Source of the DNA: Burkholderia anthina
GTDB taxonomy: Bacteria; Pseudomonadota; Gammaproteobacteria; Burkholderiales; Burkholderiaceae
Assembly (NCBI RefSeq): GCF_902498995.1
Contig: NZ_CABVLY010000008.1
Location: forward strand, 62,001 to 126,000
DNA: 64,000 bases
Reading direction: 5' to 3'
The position numbers and the translations under genes are program-made. The notes under the pieces were generated by a model. That model was not told where the DNA came from. It saw only the letters and a list, made by a program, of their open reading frames with translations, and did no database searches. Numbering within the stretch: the first letter of the stretch is position 1; each line of letters begins with the position of its first letter. Below, piece after piece: positions 17,206 to 28,677 of this stretch.

Positions 17206-17748
17206 TCAGTAGCCGACGTGGCGTTCGCAGACGACCGCGCCGCAACCGCGGCTGTCGTGATACGTGATGTGAAACTGCTTGTTGTCCCACAGCCACTGGA
17301 ATACGGCCTGGTACACGCCGGACGTGGTCATGTCGTGCAGCACGATCTTCTTGCGCGCGAGCGGGCCGAACCGGTTCAGCTCGGCGAGCGTCTGCTCGTA
17401 CGTATGCGTGGTGTCGATGAACAGCAGGTCGGATGCCAGCGGCTCCATCGCGAGATCGTCGGCGATCCTGAATTCGAAGTCGATCGACAGGTGCTTCGCC
17501 GCGTGCTTCAGCTCGTCCTGGATGTGGAAATACTGGTCGGTGATGTCGACCGACACGAGTCGCTTCGGCTGCGCGAGCATGAAGGCGGTCGTGGTCAGCC
17601 CGGTGAAGACGCCCAGCTCGAGGATGCTGTCGCATCCGGCGGCCGTGTCGGTATAGAAGTCGAAGCGCGACGGGCTGTCGCCGAGCCAGCCGATCGGTTC
17701 GATCTTGTACTGGAGAAACTCCAGCCGCAGTTCCTGTAGCGAGCGCAT
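17206..17748 (-). CDS. Class I SAM-dependent methyltransferase-like protein
   Basis: 180 residues. SILELGVFTGLTTTAFMLAQ (about residue 42 on) is motif I of a Rossmann methyltransferase, followed by VSVDI, where the acidic Asp would contact the SAM ribose, and SDLLFIDTTHTYEQ, which recalls the cephalosporin-hydroxylase/rhamnosyl O-methyltransferase group (D-x-x-H-x-Y-E). KKIVLHDM is the next core strand. The substrate is unknown; sugar O-methylation would fit the neighbouring putative glycosyltransferase. The gene lies 79 nt after the binding-protein gene and 26 nt before the next. An upstream start is open but without support. Confidence 0.7.
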   Translation of the reverse strand: MRSLQELRLEFLQYKIEPIGWLGDSPSRFDFYTDTAAGCDSILELGVFTGLTTTAFMLAQPKRLVSVDITDQYFHIQDELKHAAKHLSIDFEFRIADDLAMEPLASDLLFIDTTHTYEQTLAELNRFGPLARKKIVLHDMTTSGVYQAVFQWLWDNKQFHITYHDSRGCGAVVCERHVGY

Positions 17749-17827
17749 TGTGTGGTCCCCGAGCGAAGCGGTTTGGAAATGTGACGCGCCCGCGCGCCGG
17801 GTTGGCCGGCAGCGCGGGCAGCGGATG

Positions 17828-19417
17828 TTACTTGGCCAGCGTCCGGTACGACACGAGGTCGTTGATCGGCCCGATCTCCGGCCCCGTCGCGCCGGGGCGC
17901 GTCGCGACCTGCACGACCTTCTCGAACATGATGATGAACGGCGAGTTCGCGAGCACGGATTTCTGCAGCGCTTCATAGCGCTGCGCGCGCTTCGCGGGCG
18001 ACGGCTCGACGAGCGCGGCCTCGGTGTCCTTCGTCAGTTGCGGGATGTCCCAGCTGTTGCGCCACGCGAGCATCTTGGTGGTCGACTGGTCGGAATTGTC
18101 CGGATTCCATGCGAAGCCGCGCGCATTGCTGTTCGGGTCCATGTAGTCGGGCGACCATTCGCCGATGAAGATGTCGTGCTGGCGCGCGCGGTACTTGCCG
18201 ATCGCCTGCTTCGCATCGCCCGGGATCAGCTTCACGCGGATGCCGCCCTGCGCGAAGTTGGCCTGCAGCGCCTGCGCGATCTCGATGTACGGATAGTCGT
18301 TCGGCATGTCCATCGTCACGTCGAAACCGTTCGGCAAGCCGGCCTTCGCGAGCAGCGCCTTCGCCTTCGCGACGTTGAGCTTGTACGGGTTCGAATTCAG
18401 CGTGCCGAGGAAGCCTTCGGGCAGGAAGGTTTCGTGCACCTTGTAGGTCGTGCCGACGATGTTGCGCTGGATGCCGTCGTAGTCGACGAGCCACTTCATC
18501 GCCTGCTGCACGTCGGGCTTCGCGAGGTTCGGGTTCTTCGTGTTCAGGCTCAGGTACAGCAGCGCGGAGACCGGCCACGACGCGACCTTGATCTTGCCGG
18601 CCTTCGTCAGCGCGGCGAGGCTGTCCGGGCTCAGGTTGCGCGCGGCGTCCACGTCGCCGTTCTCCAGCAGCAGCCGCTGCGCGGACGCTTCGGGCACGTG
18701 GCGCAGCACGACGCGCTTCATCGGGTACGGCGTGCGGTACTTGTCGAAACGCTGGAGCACGATGCTCTCGTTCGGCATCCACTTGACGAGCTGGTACGGG
18801 CCCGAGCCCGCATCGTTGGTCTTCAGCCAGCCGCTGCCGAAATCGTTGCCCTGCTGGTGCGACATCAGCAGCTTCTTGTCGAGGACCGACGCCGGGCACG
18901 CGCTCAGCACGTTCAGCACGAAGCTCGGCGCGTATTTGCGGTCGGTTTCGAGCACGAAGGTCTGCGGATCGACCGCGCGAACCTTCTGCATCACGTTCGC
19001 CTTCGTGAGACCGAGATCGGCGAGCACGCCGGCCGGGCCCTTGTCGAGCAGGATGGTGCGCTGCAGCGACCATGCGACGTCGTCGGCGGTCACCGGGTTG
19101 CCGGAGTGGAACGTGACGCCGGGGCGCAGCTTGAACGTATAGGTGACGCCGTCGGCGCCGACTGTCCACGATTGCGCGATCTGTCCGTTGAAGCGCGTCG
19201 GATCCTTCAGGTCGACCCGCACGAGGCGTTCGTAGGTGTTCGCGACGTACTCGGACGGCACGAGCTCGTAGATTTCGCTCGGATCGAGGGTCGTGAATTC
19301 GCCGAGCTGGGTGGCGACGACGAAAATGCCGGACGGCGTCGCGGCCTGCGCCGGCAGCGCCGGGGCAAGCGCGACGAGCGCGGCGCTGACGAACAGCCGG
19401 GACAGCAGATGCTTCAT
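17828..19417 (-). CDS. Second DdpA-like peptide-binding protein
   Basis: 529 residues; the start at 19417 follows a GGAG site and begins a typical signal peptide (MKHLL...LPAQA, about 25 residues). SBP_bac_5 family. It matches the binding protein at 10920-12521 almost throughout, for example FTTLDPSEIYELVPSEYVAN, TFHSGNPVTADDVAWS and PEASAQRLLLENGDVDAARN, so the two are recent paralogues. No permease or ATPase accompanies this copy, so it probably feeds the Ddp transporter 5-9 kb away. It is followed by methyltransferase and glycosyltransferase-like genes, which suggests a modified ligand. Ligand identity is unknown. Confidence 0.9.
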   Translation of the reverse strand: MKHLLSRLFVSAALVALAPALPAQAATPSGIFVVATQLGEFTTLDPSEIYELVPSEYVANTYERLVRVDLKDPTRFNGQIAQSWTVGADGVTYTFKLRPGVTFHSGNPVTADDVAWSLQRTILLDKGPAGVLADLGLTKANVMQKVRAVDPQTFVLETDRKYAPSFVLNVLSACPASVLDKKLLMSHQQGNDFGSGWLKTNDAGSGPYQLVKWMPNESIVLQRFDKYRTPYPMKRVVLRHVPEASAQRLLLENGDVDAARNLSPDSLAALTKAGKIKVASWPVSALLYLSLNTKNPNLAKPDVQQAMKWLVDYDGIQRNIVGTTYKVHETFLPEGFLGTLNSNPYKLNVAKAKALLAKAGLPNGFDVTMDMPNDYPYIEIAQALQANFAQGGIRVKLIPGDAKQAIGKYRARQHDIFIGEWSPDYMDPNSNARGFAWNPDNSDQSTTKMLAWRNSWDIPQLTKDTEAALVEPSPAKRAQRYEALQKSVLANSPFIIMFEKVVQVATRPGATGPEIGPINDLVSYRTLAK

Positions 19418-19553
19418 GCGGGCTCCATCGAAAAGGAATCGTGGTGCGATTCTCTCATCGACGGCCGCCCGGATGAAAATATTCGACAACGCGCGCACGA
19501 CGGCGCGCAAAGGGGCGCGGGCAGGCCGGGCGGGCGCCCGGCGCCGGCGGCGC

Positions 19554-19886
19554 TCAGATCACGCAGCGCGCGATCGCGAAGCGCATCGCTTCCTCGGCCG
19601 GCTCGCTGCCGGAGCCGCGCACGACCTTGACGACCGAGCCGTTGGCCGACGGCGTCAGCGTGACGAAATACGAGCGCGAGCCGACGGTAATGTCGGTGAC
19701 GCCGTTGTGCTGCGACTGCTCGGTGCCCGACAGGCGGCTGTCGAGGCAGTTGGCGATCGCGTAGGCCGGACGGGCCGACGATACGTAGATCATCGGCGCC
19801 GAACCGGATGCGGCCGAGTTGGACGAGGGCGCGGAACCGCAGGCGGCGAGCAGGGCGGCGGGCAGGAGCAGCAGGAATCGTTTCAT
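19554..19886 (-). CDS. Small lipoprotein of unknown function
   Basis: 110 residues. A lipobox LLAAC places the lipidated Cys at residue 16, after MKRFLLLLPAA. The mature protein has a Ser/Ala-rich tether (about 17-30), then a compact domain with two further cysteines (ANCLDSRL and the C-terminal ARCVI). These could form a disulfide, suggesting a periplasmic location. The pattern NGVTDITVGSRSYFVTLTPSANGSVVKV looks like a small beta-sheet. I do not recognise the family. It lies 136 nt upstream of the second binding-protein gene on the same strand and may be expressed separately. Confidence 0.75.
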   Translation of the reverse strand: MKRFLLLLPAALLAACGSAPSSNSAASGSAPMIYVSSARPAYAIANCLDSRLSGTEQSQHNGVTDITVGSRSYFVTLTPSANGSVVKVVRGSGSEPAEEAMRFAIARCVI

Positions 19887-20065
19887 GATCGGAATCGTCG
19901 TGTGTCTCGTGTCGAGGCGGGGGCGCGGGGTACGCGAAACGCGGAGCTTCGCGACGAAACCGCCGGAATCGTGCCGTTTTTGACGGCCGATGCGGGCGGC
20001 GGCTGACGTCGGAGTATACCCGCGGCACTTGACGCGAGCGCCTGGCTGAAACGATTCGATACAAC

Positions 20066-20100
20066 AAGCGCCCGCTGTCGCGCGGCGGCAGCGGGCGCTT
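20066..20100 (-). terminator. Rho-independent terminator of the EmrB-type exporter
   Basis: A 12-bp perfect stem (20066-20077 with 20089-20100, arm AAGCGCCCGCTG), followed on the minus strand by TTGTTGTAT. It lies about 80 nt after the stop codon of the exporter gene at 20183. Confidence 0.75.
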
Positions 20101-20182
20101 CGGGCGGTGGCGAATCGACGCCCGGCGGCGTGACGGGCCGGTCCGGTGGCTGACCGGATTTTCCTGCGGGATCGGCGCGCGC

Positions 20183-21742
20183 TCAATGCGCGCCCGCTGC
20201 CGCCGCATCCGTATCGCCACCGCCCGCGCGCGACGGCTTCGTGATCCAGATCAGCGGAATGATCGCGACGAAGATGATCGCCGACACGTAGAAGATGTCG
20301 TTCAACCCCATCACCGCCGCCTGCGAATCGACCGACGCGTTGAAGAACGCGAGCGCCGCATCGGGGCTCAGGTGCAGCAGCGAGCGGGCCGCGTCGATCT
20401 GCTGCGCGAAGATCGGGTTGCCGGGGCTCGCCTGTTCGGTGAGCCGGACGTGATGCAGGATCGTCCGGTCGTTCCACGCGTTGCTGATCAGCGACGTGCC
20501 GACCGCGCCGCAGAACGTGCGGCCGAAGTTCGACAGGCCGGCGGCGGCCGGGATCTTGTCCGGCGGCAGCCCCGACAGGATGATCGCGGTGAGCGGCACG
20601 AAGAACATCGCCATCGGAATGCCCTGCAGCAGCGTCGGCAGCACGAGGTCCCAGTGCGACACATCCGAATAGAACATCGTGCGCATCATGAAGACGACGG
20701 CGAAGCCGATGAACGCGAGCGTCGCGAGGTAGCGCGGATCGGTGCGCGGCAGGATGCGTCCCATCACCGGCGTCAGCACGATCGCGAAGATCCCGAGCGG
20801 CGCGGTGGCGAGCCCCGAGTCGATCGCGCGATAGCCGAGATAGCCCTGCATCCACTGCGGCAGCAGCACGAGCGTGCCGAAGAACATCCCGTATGCAACC
20901 GAAATCGCGATCGTGCCGCCCGCGAAATTGCGCTGCGTGAAGAGCCGCAGGTCGACGATCGGATTGGCCGCGGTGAGCTCCCACACGAGGAAGAACGCGA
21001 AGCCGACCAGCGCGACGATGCCGAGCGCGACGACGACGGGCGAATTGAACCAGTCGAGATCCTTGCCCTTGTCGAGCATGATCTGCAGCGACGCGACCCA
21101 CAGCACGAGCAGCACGAGGCCGACCGAGTCGATCGGCATGCGGCGCGTGGCCGATTCGCGATCGCGGAACACGAGCCACGTGACCGCCGCCGCGAAGAAG
21201 CCGACCGGAATGTTGATGTAGAAGATCCACGACCAGTTGTAGTCGTACGTGATCCAGCCGCCGAGCGACGGTCCCGCGATCGGGCCGACGAGCGCCGTCA
21301 TCGACCACAGCGCGAGGGCCGTCGCCGATTTCTGTCGCGGCCATGCGCCGAGCAGCAGCGCCTGCGACAGCGGCGCGAGCGGCCCGGCGACCGCGCCCTG
21401 CAGGATCCGCGCGGCGAGCAGCGTCGGCAGGTTCGGCGCGATCCCGCACAGCCACGACGCGAACACGAACAGCAGGATCGACGTGACGAACAGGCGCACC
21501 TGGCCGAAGCGCTGCGTGAGCCAGCCCGTCAACGGAATCGACACCGCGTTCGCGGCCGCGAAAATCGTGATCACCCACGTGCCTTCGTCGACCGACACGC
21601 CGAGGTCGCCCGAAATCGTCGGAATGGCGACGTTCGCGATCGACGAGTCGAGCACGTTCATGAACATCGCGAGCGATACCGCGATCGTGCCGATCGCGAG
21701 CCGGCCGCCCGTCAGCGGGCCGGGATTGGACGGAGAGGACAT
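20183..21742 (-). CDS. DHA2-family MFS drug exporter (EmrB-like)
   Basis: 519 residues; start set by AGGA nine bases before the ATG at 21742. The motif LDSSIANVAIPTI in the first helix is the DHA2 (14-helix) signature, and GWLTQRFGQVRLF is the conserved loop 2-3 motif. About fourteen hydrophobic helices are visible. A periplasmic loop near residues 420-470 precedes the last helix (YVSAIIFVAIIPLIWI). EmrB proteins export hydrophobic compounds using proton exchange, usually with an EmrA adaptor and an outer-membrane channel; neither is encoded here. The LysR gene 413 nt upstream on the same strand is a possible regulator. Confidence 0.92.
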   Translation of the reverse strand: MSSPSNPGPLTGGRLAIGTIAVSLAMFMNVLDSSIANVAIPTISGDLGVSVDEGTWVITIFAAANAVSIPLTGWLTQRFGQVRLFVTSILLFVFASWLCGIAPNLPTLLAARILQGAVAGPLAPLSQALLLGAWPRQKSATALALWSMTALVGPIAGPSLGGWITYDYNWSWIFYINIPVGFFAAAVTWLVFRDRESATRRMPIDSVGLVLLVLWVASLQIMLDKGKDLDWFNSPVVVALGIVALVGFAFFLVWELTAANPIVDLRLFTQRNFAGGTIAISVAYGMFFGTLVLLPQWMQGYLGYRAIDSGLATAPLGIFAIVLTPVMGRILPRTDPRYLATLAFIGFAVVFMMRTMFYSDVSHWDLVLPTLLQGIPMAMFFVPLTAIILSGLPPDKIPAAAGLSNFGRTFCGAVGTSLISNAWNDRTILHHVRLTEQASPGNPIFAQQIDAARSLLHLSPDAALAFFNASVDSQAAVMGLNDIFYVSAIIFVAIIPLIWITKPSRAGGGDTDAAAAGAH

Positions 21743-22155
21743 GGCGTTCCTGCGTGATGGAAGGTGGTCCGCGCGGTGCGCTGCCCGGCCGCGCACGCAA
21801 GCGCGCGACGCCGGCGCGGACGAACCGCGAAGCGGACGGACGCACGCTGCCCGCGGGCGGCGCGCTCAGGCGGCGCCGTCGTGCGGCAGCGTGCGGTTCA
21901 GTTCAAGTGTCGAGTCGGCGGCGCGAAGCCGTGACGGGCTCCGGCAGGCGGGCCAGCGCCGGTCAGGAAGGCGCGACGCGCGTGACGCGTCGGCGGGCAG
22001 CGGGCACGTGGCTGCCGTAGCGTGTGGTGTCGTTTTTCATCGGCACAGGCTAACGATGCGGCGAACGGCGATCAACGCCTGCCCGCTCATTAATTCCTTT
22101 CGTCGCCCGCAACAATCCGGCCGGCACGGGCCGAATGCCGGTCGTGCGATGGCGG
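21743..22155. other. Intergenic region upstream of the EmrB-type exporter
   Basis: 413 nt between two minus-strand genes. No convincing coding frame, hairpin or promoter was seen. The exporter's promoter probably lies in the less GC-rich portion near 22030-22120. Confidence 0.4.
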
Positions 22156-23058
22156 TTACGGCGCGCTTCGCCAGCCGGTGAAGACTTCCGTCAGGAACTC
22201 GACGAACGCGCGCACCTTGCTGTCGAGCGTCGCGCGGCGCGGATAGAGCGCATGCAGCTCGACGTCGTCGGTGCGGTGCCAGTCGGGCAGTACGATCTCG
22301 AGTTCGTTCTTTTCGAGCCGGTGCGCGGTGTAGTGCGTGGAGATCAGCGCGATGCCGCCGCCGCTCGCGGCCTGGCGCAGCACGGTGACCGACTCGTTCG
22401 AGATCAGCACGGGCCGCACCGGTACGTCGGCGACGTCGCCGGCCGCGTTGGTGAGCCGCAGCGTCAGGCCCGGCGCGTCGCGGCCGACGTACAGGATGTC
22501 GTGCTGCGCGAGCTCCTGCGGCGTTTGCGGCCGCCCGGCACGGTCGAGATAGGCCGGGCTCGCGGCGAGCTTCGCGTGCGACCAGCCGAGCGAGCGCGCG
22601 ACGTAGCCGGAATCGGTCAGCGTGCCCGCGCGCAGCGCGACGTCGAAACCGTGCTCGACGAGGTCGAGCGGGCTGTTGTCGTAGATCAGTACGAGCTGGA
22701 CGCGCGAATAGCGCCGGTGAAACTCGGCGAGCGCCGGCTCCAGCTCGAACAGGCCGATCGAGTAGGGCACCAGCACGCGCAGCGTCCCTTCGGGATCGGT
22801 GCGCAGCGCGCGCGCCTGGCGGTCCGCGTCGAGCAGGATCTCCTCGGCGCGCAGGCAGCGCTCGTAATAGTCGCGTCCGGCTTCGGTGACGGACACGCGG
22901 CGCGTGGTCCGGTACAGCAGTTGCACGCCGAGATCGTCCTCCAACTGCTTGACCTTGCGGCTGACGCGGCTCAGCGCCAGGTCGAGTTGCACCGACGCGG
23001 CGGTAAAGCTGCCGCGTTCCACCACGCGCAAGAATATCCGGATGCTCTCGAAGTCCAT
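22156..23058 (-). CDS. LysR-family transcriptional regulator
   Basis: 300 residues. N-terminal winged helix (1-60): MDFESIRIFLRVVERGSFTA with recognition helix ASVQLDLALSRVSRKVKQLEDDLG. The effector domain includes EPALAEFHRRYSRVQLVLIYDNSP and FDVALRAGTL, typical of the CrgA/AaeR-like subgroup. It is divergent from the FUSC exporter gene, with a 147-nt shared promoter region. That matches the arrangement of AaeR and the AaeAB aromatic-acid exporter in E. coli, so control of that exporter is likely. The inducer is unknown. Confidence 0.93.
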   Translation of the reverse strand: MDFESIRIFLRVVERGSFTAASVQLDLALSRVSRKVKQLEDDLGVQLLYRTTRRVSVTEAGRDYYERCLRAEEILLDADRQARALRTDPEGTLRVLVPYSIGLFELEPALAEFHRRYSRVQLVLIYDNSPLDLVEHGFDVALRAGTLTDSGYVARSLGWSHAKLAASPAYLDRAGRPQTPQELAQHDILYVGRDAPGLTLRLTNAAGDVADVPVRPVLISNESVTVLRQAASGGGIALISTHYTAHRLEKNELEIVLPDWHRTDDVELHALYPRRATLDSKVRAFVEFLTEVFTGWRSAP

Positions 23059-23205
23059 ACAGGTTGTTTCCGTGTTCGGCTTGCGCGCATCTTACCGTCG
23101 CCGGCCGAATCGTTTCATGTCGACCGCGCGATTATCCCGCCCGCTGCAATAACGCATCCCGTGCAGGCCGTAGTGGCCGCCGCCGCGCGACCGTATGCTC
23201 GCCGG

Positions 23206-25236
23206 ATGAAATTCGCTCTCCCCAGCCTGCCGCCGTTCGCGGCGGTGCGCACCGCGTTGCGCGACGCATGGCCTGCGTTGCCGCCCGGCGCGCTCGGCTT
23301 CGCGCTGCGCAACACGGCCGCGTCGCTGCTCGCGCTGTACATCGCGTTCCGGATGAATCTCGACGACCCGAAATGGGCCGCGTCGACCGTATGGATCGTC
23401 GCGCAGGGCAGTCGCGGAATGGGGCTGTCGAAGAGCCAGTACCGGATTCTCGGCACCGCGATCGGCGCGGCCGTCGCGCTCGCGCTGACGGGCGCGTTCG
23501 CGCAGACCCCCGAGCTGTTCCTGCTGGCGCTGGCCGCATGGATCGGCCTGTGCGCGGGCGTCGCGACGTTTCTGCGGAATTTCCGTGCGTACGCGGCGGT
23601 GCTTGCCGGCTACACGGCCGCGATCATCTCGATGGATGCGGCGTCCGCGCCGCAGCACGCGTTCGATATCGCGACCGCGCGGTTCCTGTACGTGGTGGTC
23701 GGCATCCTGTGCGGCGCGGCGTTCGAAACCGTGTTCGCGCCGGGGTCGCCGCTGCGCGATGTTCGTGCGCGGCTCGCCCGCTATCTCGCGCGTGCGGTGG
23801 CCGTCGGCGCGGAAGCGTTGCGTCGCGAGCCGAACGGCGCGGCCGTTCACCGGCTCTTCGCCGAGGCGCTCGACCTCGACACCGCGGCCGAATACGCCGC
23901 CGCCGGCGCGCCGCCGGTGCGCAACGCGATCGGCCACTTGCGCGCGGCGGTGCTGGGCGTGCTGGCGGCCCATGCGGCGGGGCAGGCGCTCGACGCGCAC
24001 GCGGCGCGCAGCGGCGCCGTGCCCGATCCGCTCGTCGCCGATGCCGCGCGCGTGCTCGACGGTGTGGCCGCGTCCGGTGAAACGGGGCCCGACATGGCGG
24101 CGCTGCGTGCGCGCGTGGACGACGCACTGCGCGCCGAGGCCGCCGAGCCGGCCGGCTCGGACGCCTCGCGCCTGCTTACGCTCGACCGGCTCGATGCCCT
24201 GCTCGCGGGGTTCGACCGTGCGTACGCGAGCAAGGCGCGGATCGACCTGCCGGTTCCGCCGCCGTCACGGGTCCGCTACGCGTTTCATCGCGACGGGGTG
24301 CTCGCGGTTCACAACGGCATGCGCGCATTCATCGCGGTGCTGGCCGCCTCGGCGATCTGGATCGTCACCGCGTGGCCGTCGGGCGCCGGCTTCGTCGCGA
24401 TCACGGCCGTGGTCGGCGCGCTGTTCTCGACCCGCCCGAATTCGGCCCGGGCCGCCATGGGCTTCCTGAAAGGCGCGGCCTGCGCGGCGGTGGCGGGCGT
24501 GGTCTGCAACTTCGTCCTGCTGCCCGCGGTGTCGGGCTTCGAGATGCTCGCGTACATCATCGGCGTGTTCATGATCGGCACGGGCCTCGCGCTGCGCCAT
24601 CCGCGCACGGCCGCGCTCGGCAGCGCGTTCTCGATCTTCTTCTGGAATTTCACGTCGCCGGACAATACCGCCCGCATCGGCGATGCGGCGTTCCTGAACA
24701 GCGCACTCTCGACGCTGCTCGGCATCGCGTTCGGCGTGCTGGTGTTCGCACTGGTGTTTCCCGGCGATCCGGGCACGAGCCGGCGGCGTCTGCATCGCGC
24801 GGTGCGCCGCGATCTGACCGATATCGCCCGCAACCCGCGCAACTGGTCGGCAAGCGCGTGGCTGAGCCGCACCGCCGACCGGCTCGGACGCGAGCTCGGG
24901 TTCGCGGGCAGCGTGCCGCAGACGCGGATCGAGCGCGACATGCGCGAGCTGCTCGCGACCTGGGGAATCGGCGACAGCCTGTTGTCGCTCGCGGAACTGG
25001 CGGCGCGGGAGCCGGCGGTGCGCCGTGCGGCGGCCGCGGTGCGCGGCCGTGTCGCGCGGGCGGATTTCGCGCGGCTCGAACGGACCTGCGACGCCGCGGC
25101 GCGTGTACTGCAGCGACGCGTGGCCGATATCGACAGCGACGGCGGCCGCGCATTGCTGCGCGGCATCGTGCTGCTGCGACGGATCGCGGATGCCGCCGCC
25201 GCGCACGGCCATTTTCTGCGCGGACACGACGACTGA
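23206..25236 (+). CDS. FUSC-family inner-membrane exporter (AaeB-like)
   Basis: 676 residues, start at ATG 23206. Two similar membrane halves are visible, each starting with a hydrophobic cluster: residues about 25-190 (NTAASLLALYIAFRMNLDDPKWAA and following helices) and about 365-530 (AFIAVLAASAIWIVTAWP to LLGIAFGVLVFALVFPG). Cytoplasmic alpha-helical regions follow each half. This is the fusaric-acid-resistance (FUSC) layout, also found in AaeB, which exports aromatic carboxylic acids with a membrane-fusion partner. No such partner is adjacent. The divergent LysR gene is the probable regulator. Confidence 0.9.
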   Translation: MKFALPSLPPFAAVRTALRDAWPALPPGALGFALRNTAASLLALYIAFRMNLDDPKWAASTVWIVAQGSRGMGLSKSQYRILGTAIGAAVALALTGAFAQTPELFLLALAAWIGLCAGVATFLRNFRAYAAVLAGYTAAIISMDAASAPQHAFDIATARFLYVVVGILCGAAFETVFAPGSPLRDVRARLARYLARAVAVGAEALRREPNGAAVHRLFAEALDLDTAAEYAAAGAPPVRNAIGHLRAAVLGVLAAHAAGQALDAHAARSGAVPDPLVADAARVLDGVAASGETGPDMAALRARVDDALRAEAAEPAGSDASRLLTLDRLDALLAGFDRAYASKARIDLPVPPPSRVRYAFHRDGVLAVHNGMRAFIAVLAASAIWIVTAWPSGAGFVAITAVVGALFSTRPNSARAAMGFLKGAACAAVAGVVCNFVLLPAVSGFEMLAYIIGVFMIGTGLALRHPRTAALGSAFSIFFWNFTSPDNTARIGDAAFLNSALSTLLGIAFGVLVFALVFPGDPGTSRRRLHRAVRRDLTDIARNPRNWSASAWLSRTADRLGRELGFAGSVPQTRIERDMRELLATWGIGDSLLSLAELAAREPAVRRAAAAVRGRVARADFARLERTCDAAARVLQRRVADIDSDGGRALLRGIVLLRRIADAAAAHGHFLRGHDD

Positions 25237-25267
25237 ACACCGCGGCTCGGGCGGGCCGCCGGCCCGG

Positions 25268-26188
25268 TCAGGTGAGCCGATACGCCGGGCCCGGCGTCAC
25301 TTCCGCCGGCAGCGGCTCGCGGTTCAGTTCGAGCAGCGTGCGCTCGATCGTTCGCGTCATTGCGTCGAGCGCGAGATGGTTGGGGCCGTCGCCGAACGGC
25401 TCGGCGATCGCATGCGCAATGGCGTCGAGCGCGATCAGCGTATACGCGACGAACACGGTGACGAACGGCGTGGCCGCACCGATCGAATCGACGAGGCCGA
25501 ACGGCAGCAGCACGCAGTATGCGTAGATGGTCCGGTGCAGCAGCACGTCGTACGAGAACGGGATCGGCGTCGACGCGATGCGCTCGCAGCCGCTCACCAT
25601 CGACACGAGGTCTTCGAGGCGCGCGTCGAGCATCCACAGCCGCGTATCGGCGAGCCGGCCCGCGTCGGCGCGCGCGGCGAACGCCTCGCGCAGTTCGTGC
25701 ACGATCGCGACCGGCGCGAACCGCGCGGCGGCGATGCGTGCGCAGGTATCGCCGTCGAGCAGCGCACGCAGGTCGTTGAGCGGATCGGTGCCGCGCAACT
25801 GGTGCTTCAGCGCATAGACGAACGCGACGACCTTGCGCACGAACGCCTGCCGCGACGCGTCGTCGTCATCGACCGCGCCATAGCAGAGCGCCTGCGACAC
25901 CAGCGTGCGCGAAGCGGTCAGCACGCCGCCCCACAGTTGCCGCCCCTCGCGGTAGCGTTCGTAGCTCGCGTTGTTGCGAAACCCCGCGAAGATCGCGAGC
26001 GTGAGGCCGATCAGCGTGAACGGCGTCGGGTTCAGCGGCACCTTCTCGCCGAGCACGCGGCCGCCGCCCCAGACCGCGACGAGACTGATCGCGAGCGTCA
26101 GCACGAGCTGCGGCAGGATGGTCGGCAGCACCGAACCGTTCCAGACGAGCAGCATGCGCAGCCAGTGCTCGCGAGGCCGAACGATCAT
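25268..26188 (-). CDS. Bestrophin-like membrane protein (UPF0187)
   Basis: 306 residues, start preceded by GGAG. The family pattern is clear: an N-terminal VRPREHWLRMLLVWNGSVLP, then a hydrophobic pair (LVLTLAISLVAVW and FTLIGLTLAIFAGFRNNASYERYREGRQLWGGV), where F-x-x-R-x-N-x-S/A-Y-x-R-x-W is diagnostic. A further helix pair is near residues 225-260 (IYAYCVLLPFGLVDSIGAATPFVTVFVAY). Bacterial bestrophins form pentameric ion channels in the inner membrane; ion selectivity cannot be told. It begins 12 nt after the YdeP-like gene stop, so the two form an operon. Confidence 0.9.
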   Translation of the reverse strand: MIVRPREHWLRMLLVWNGSVLPTILPQLVLTLAISLVAVWGGGRVLGEKVPLNPTPFTLIGLTLAIFAGFRNNASYERYREGRQLWGGVLTASRTLVSQALCYGAVDDDDASRQAFVRKVVAFVYALKHQLRGTDPLNDLRALLDGDTCARIAAARFAPVAIVHELREAFAARADAGRLADTRLWMLDARLEDLVSMVSGCERIASTPIPFSYDVLLHRTIYAYCVLLPFGLVDSIGAATPFVTVFVAYTLIALDAIAHAIAEPFGDGPNHLALDAMTRTIERTLLELNREPLPAEVTPGPAYRLT

Positions 26189-26200
26189 CGCGGCGCTCCG

Positions 26201-28525
<2,325 letters not shown>

Positions 28526-28580
28526 GATGCATGTGTCAGGGTCGATGCATGGAGAGTACGCGCGGCGCTGCGGCCGCTGT

Positions 28581-28647
28581 GTGTACACCTCTTCGCTTCA
28601 AAAAAGAGTACAGTTGCGACGATTCAGGCAGTGCGGAGCGCAACTGT
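28581..28647. promoter_or_regulatory. Divergent promoter region with inverted repeats (ydeP / mocR)
   Basis: The 152-nt gap between the divergent genes contains an 8-bp palindrome GTGTACAC (28581-28588) and an inverted repeat ACAGTTGCG (28610-28618) with CGCAACTGT (28639-28647). Either could be the operator of the MocR protein; the second lies closer to its start codon. Confidence 0.45.
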
Positions 28648-28677
28648 GTTGTTGAAGGGAAGTTGAAAGGGAGGCGC

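Noticed and set aside
19525..19542. GC-rich hairpin between lipoprotein and second binding-protein gene as a terminator
   Set aside because: No U-run on either strand; loop is only two to four bases. It may be chance in GC-rich DNA.
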